A stretch of DNA of 5,300 nt, taken from the NCBI GenBank assembly GCA_035253685.1, contig DATFBR010000024.1, forward strand, positions 1 to 5,300, in the 5' to 3' direction. The notes beneath the pieces are model-generated. The model was given only the letters and a program-made list of their open reading frames with translations. It made no database searches and was not told the origin of the DNA. The DNA is from DASRTE01 sp035253685. GTDB lineage: Bacteria; Actinomycetota; Actinomycetes; Jiangellales; Jiangellaceae. How positions within the stretch are numbered: position 1 is the first letter of the stretch; every line of letters begins with the position of its first letter. Shown in pieces: positions 4,691-5,300 of the stretch. The translations under genes and the position numbers were made by a program.

Positions 4691-5113
4691 CTAGGTCTCA
4701 CAGCGGGCCTTCAGGCCGCGGACTTCCATGTCGAGATACCGGTTGGTCAACCGCTTGGTCAGCAGACCAAGCAAGGGTCCGAGCACGCCTGCCTGCTCCA
4801 GTGAGGCCGTCACGTTGACCCGATCCCCGCCGCCCACCGGGGTGATCACATGGCTTCCGGTTGTGACGATCCCGGGGCCACGTGCCATCCAGGTGAAGGA
4901 TTGTCCGGGTACCAACTCGGTCACCTCCCATACCGCCACCGGGAGGCGCGGCTGCTTGATCCGAGCCCGGGAACCCACTTGAAGCGGTCCTTGGTCAAGC
5001 CGTTCGACGCTGCTCACGCTCCGAGTCCAGTCCGGCCAGTGCTCGACATCGCTGTAGACACCGAAGACGCGGTCGGCGGGGGCGGCAACGTCAATGGCGG
5101 CCTCGAAGCGCAT
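4691..5113 (-). CDS. SRPBCC family protein (START-like, polyketide cyclase/dehydrase type)
   Basis: The protein has 140 residues, the normal size for a single-domain SRPBCC protein. It opens with strand MRFEAAIDVAAPADRVFGVYSDVEHWPDWTRSVSSVERL (1-39). The 'AAPADRVF..YSDVEHWPDW' part is the recognisable start of this fold, with the Trp pair lining the cavity. Beta strands follow (about 46-105), with FTWMARGPGIVTTGSHVITP near 73-92. A long amphipathic C-terminal helix (about 108-138) closes the hydrophobic pocket. Members bind lipids, polyketides or other hydrophobic ligands; this one has no partner genes nearby to suggest a ligand. The ATG at 5113-5111 is chosen because it starts directly at the fold's first strand and has a TACTGT -10 box exactly six bases upstream. 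The frame stays open further upstream to the right edge, but that part lacks family resemblance and would contain the promoter. Confidence 0.85.
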   Translation of the reverse strand: MRFEAAIDVAAPADRVFGVYSDVEHWPDWTRSVSSVERLDQGPLQVGSRARIKQPRLPVAVWEVTELVPGQSFTWMARGPGIVTTGSHVITPVGGGDRVNVTASLEQAGVLGPLLGLLTKRLTNRYLDMEVRGLKARCET

Positions 5114-5119
5114 GCCATG

Positions 5120-5125
5120 ACAGTA
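5120..5125 (-). promoter_or_regulatory. -10 box of the SRPBCC gene, leaderless arrangement
   Basis: On the minus strand TACTGT fits the TANNNT -10 rule and is followed by exactly six bases and then ATG. The A of the start codon would therefore be the first transcribed base. No good -35 is visible 16-18 bases upstream, as is common for such promoters. No ribosome binding site is present, which agrees with a leaderless message. Confidence 0.45.
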
Positions 5126-5300
5126 CGGCCCGCGGTCCACGGCGTTGCGACACAGGCGGACCGCACGGTTCGCGACACGACAGAGCACTGCTGGAAGGTT
5201 TTCGCGCGTCGGTGCAGCCTCGCTCAGGCCGGTGACCGACCTCCCACCGGCTGGAGAACGGCCACCGCGAGGGTCCGGCCGGCGCGTCGCGCGTACACCG
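5126..5300. other. Right-edge region, no identified gene
   Basis: Beyond the SRPBCC promoter I see no gene I can name. A minus-strand frame enters from the right edge and ends with TGA at 5226-5224 (24 residues ending AVAVLQPVGGRSPA). It could be the tail of a gene outside the window, but it is too short to judge. Confidence 0.2.

Noticed and set aside
5114..5298. Extension of the SRPBCC frame upstream to the right edge as a longer protein.
   Set aside because: The added part is Arg/Cys-rich, unlike the family, and contains the TACTGT promoter element.
1..5300. Insertion sequences, CRISPR arrays, tRNA-targeted integrated element or attachment repeat.
   Set aside because: No transposase or integrase frame, no regularly spaced repeats, and no duplicated tRNA 3' end in the window.

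Overview
The window is very GC-rich. Codons in its genes end mostly in G or C, and GTG starts and promoter-proximal (leaderless-type) starts are frequent. Together these point to a high-GC actinobacterium. The set of single-copy housekeeping-like genes would suit a Nocardioides-type genome, but that placement is only an impression. There is no sign of a mobile element, a CRISPR array or a phage, and the region reads as ordinary chromosome.

Layout, left to right. The plus strand opens with the last 62 codons of a trypsin-like (S1C/HtrA-type) serine protease. Next comes an AlkZ/YcaQ-type winged-helix DNA glycosylase-family protein (226-1335), then a conserved-looking hypothetical protein of 208 residues (1389-2015). 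A convergent intergenic stretch of 200 bases follows. It holds a possible promoter, three small hairpins (two with the same C-GAGA-G tetraloop) and a terminator-like hairpin. I propose it as a candidate small RNA locus. On the minus strand is a small zincin-type metallopeptidase (2216-2566). It is divergent from a three-helix membrane-anchored metallophosphoesterase whose catalytic domain should face outwards (2629-4137). An imperfect inverted repeat overlaps the stop codon of that gene.

The right third begins with a sigma-70-like promoter and two tRNA genes in tandem, tRNA-Glu(TTC) and tRNA-Asp(GTC), with no encoded CCA. About 240 bases without a convincing gene follow, containing several hairpins. 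A minus-strand SRPBCC (START-like) protein (4691-5113) comes next, and its ATG sits exactly where a TACTGT -10 box would start transcription. The last 187 bases hold that gene's promoter and nothing else I can identify firmly.

The genes do not form one pathway. They are separate monocistronic units: envelope proteolysis, DNA repair, an unknown protein, a zincin, an envelope phosphoesterase, translation (the tRNAs) and a lipid- or small-molecule-binding fold. I did not find a convincing new multi-gene system. The best leads are the structured intergenic region at about 2028-2209, the QxQ-type glycosylase, and the outward-facing phosphoesterase with an unassigned N-terminal extracytoplasmic domain.
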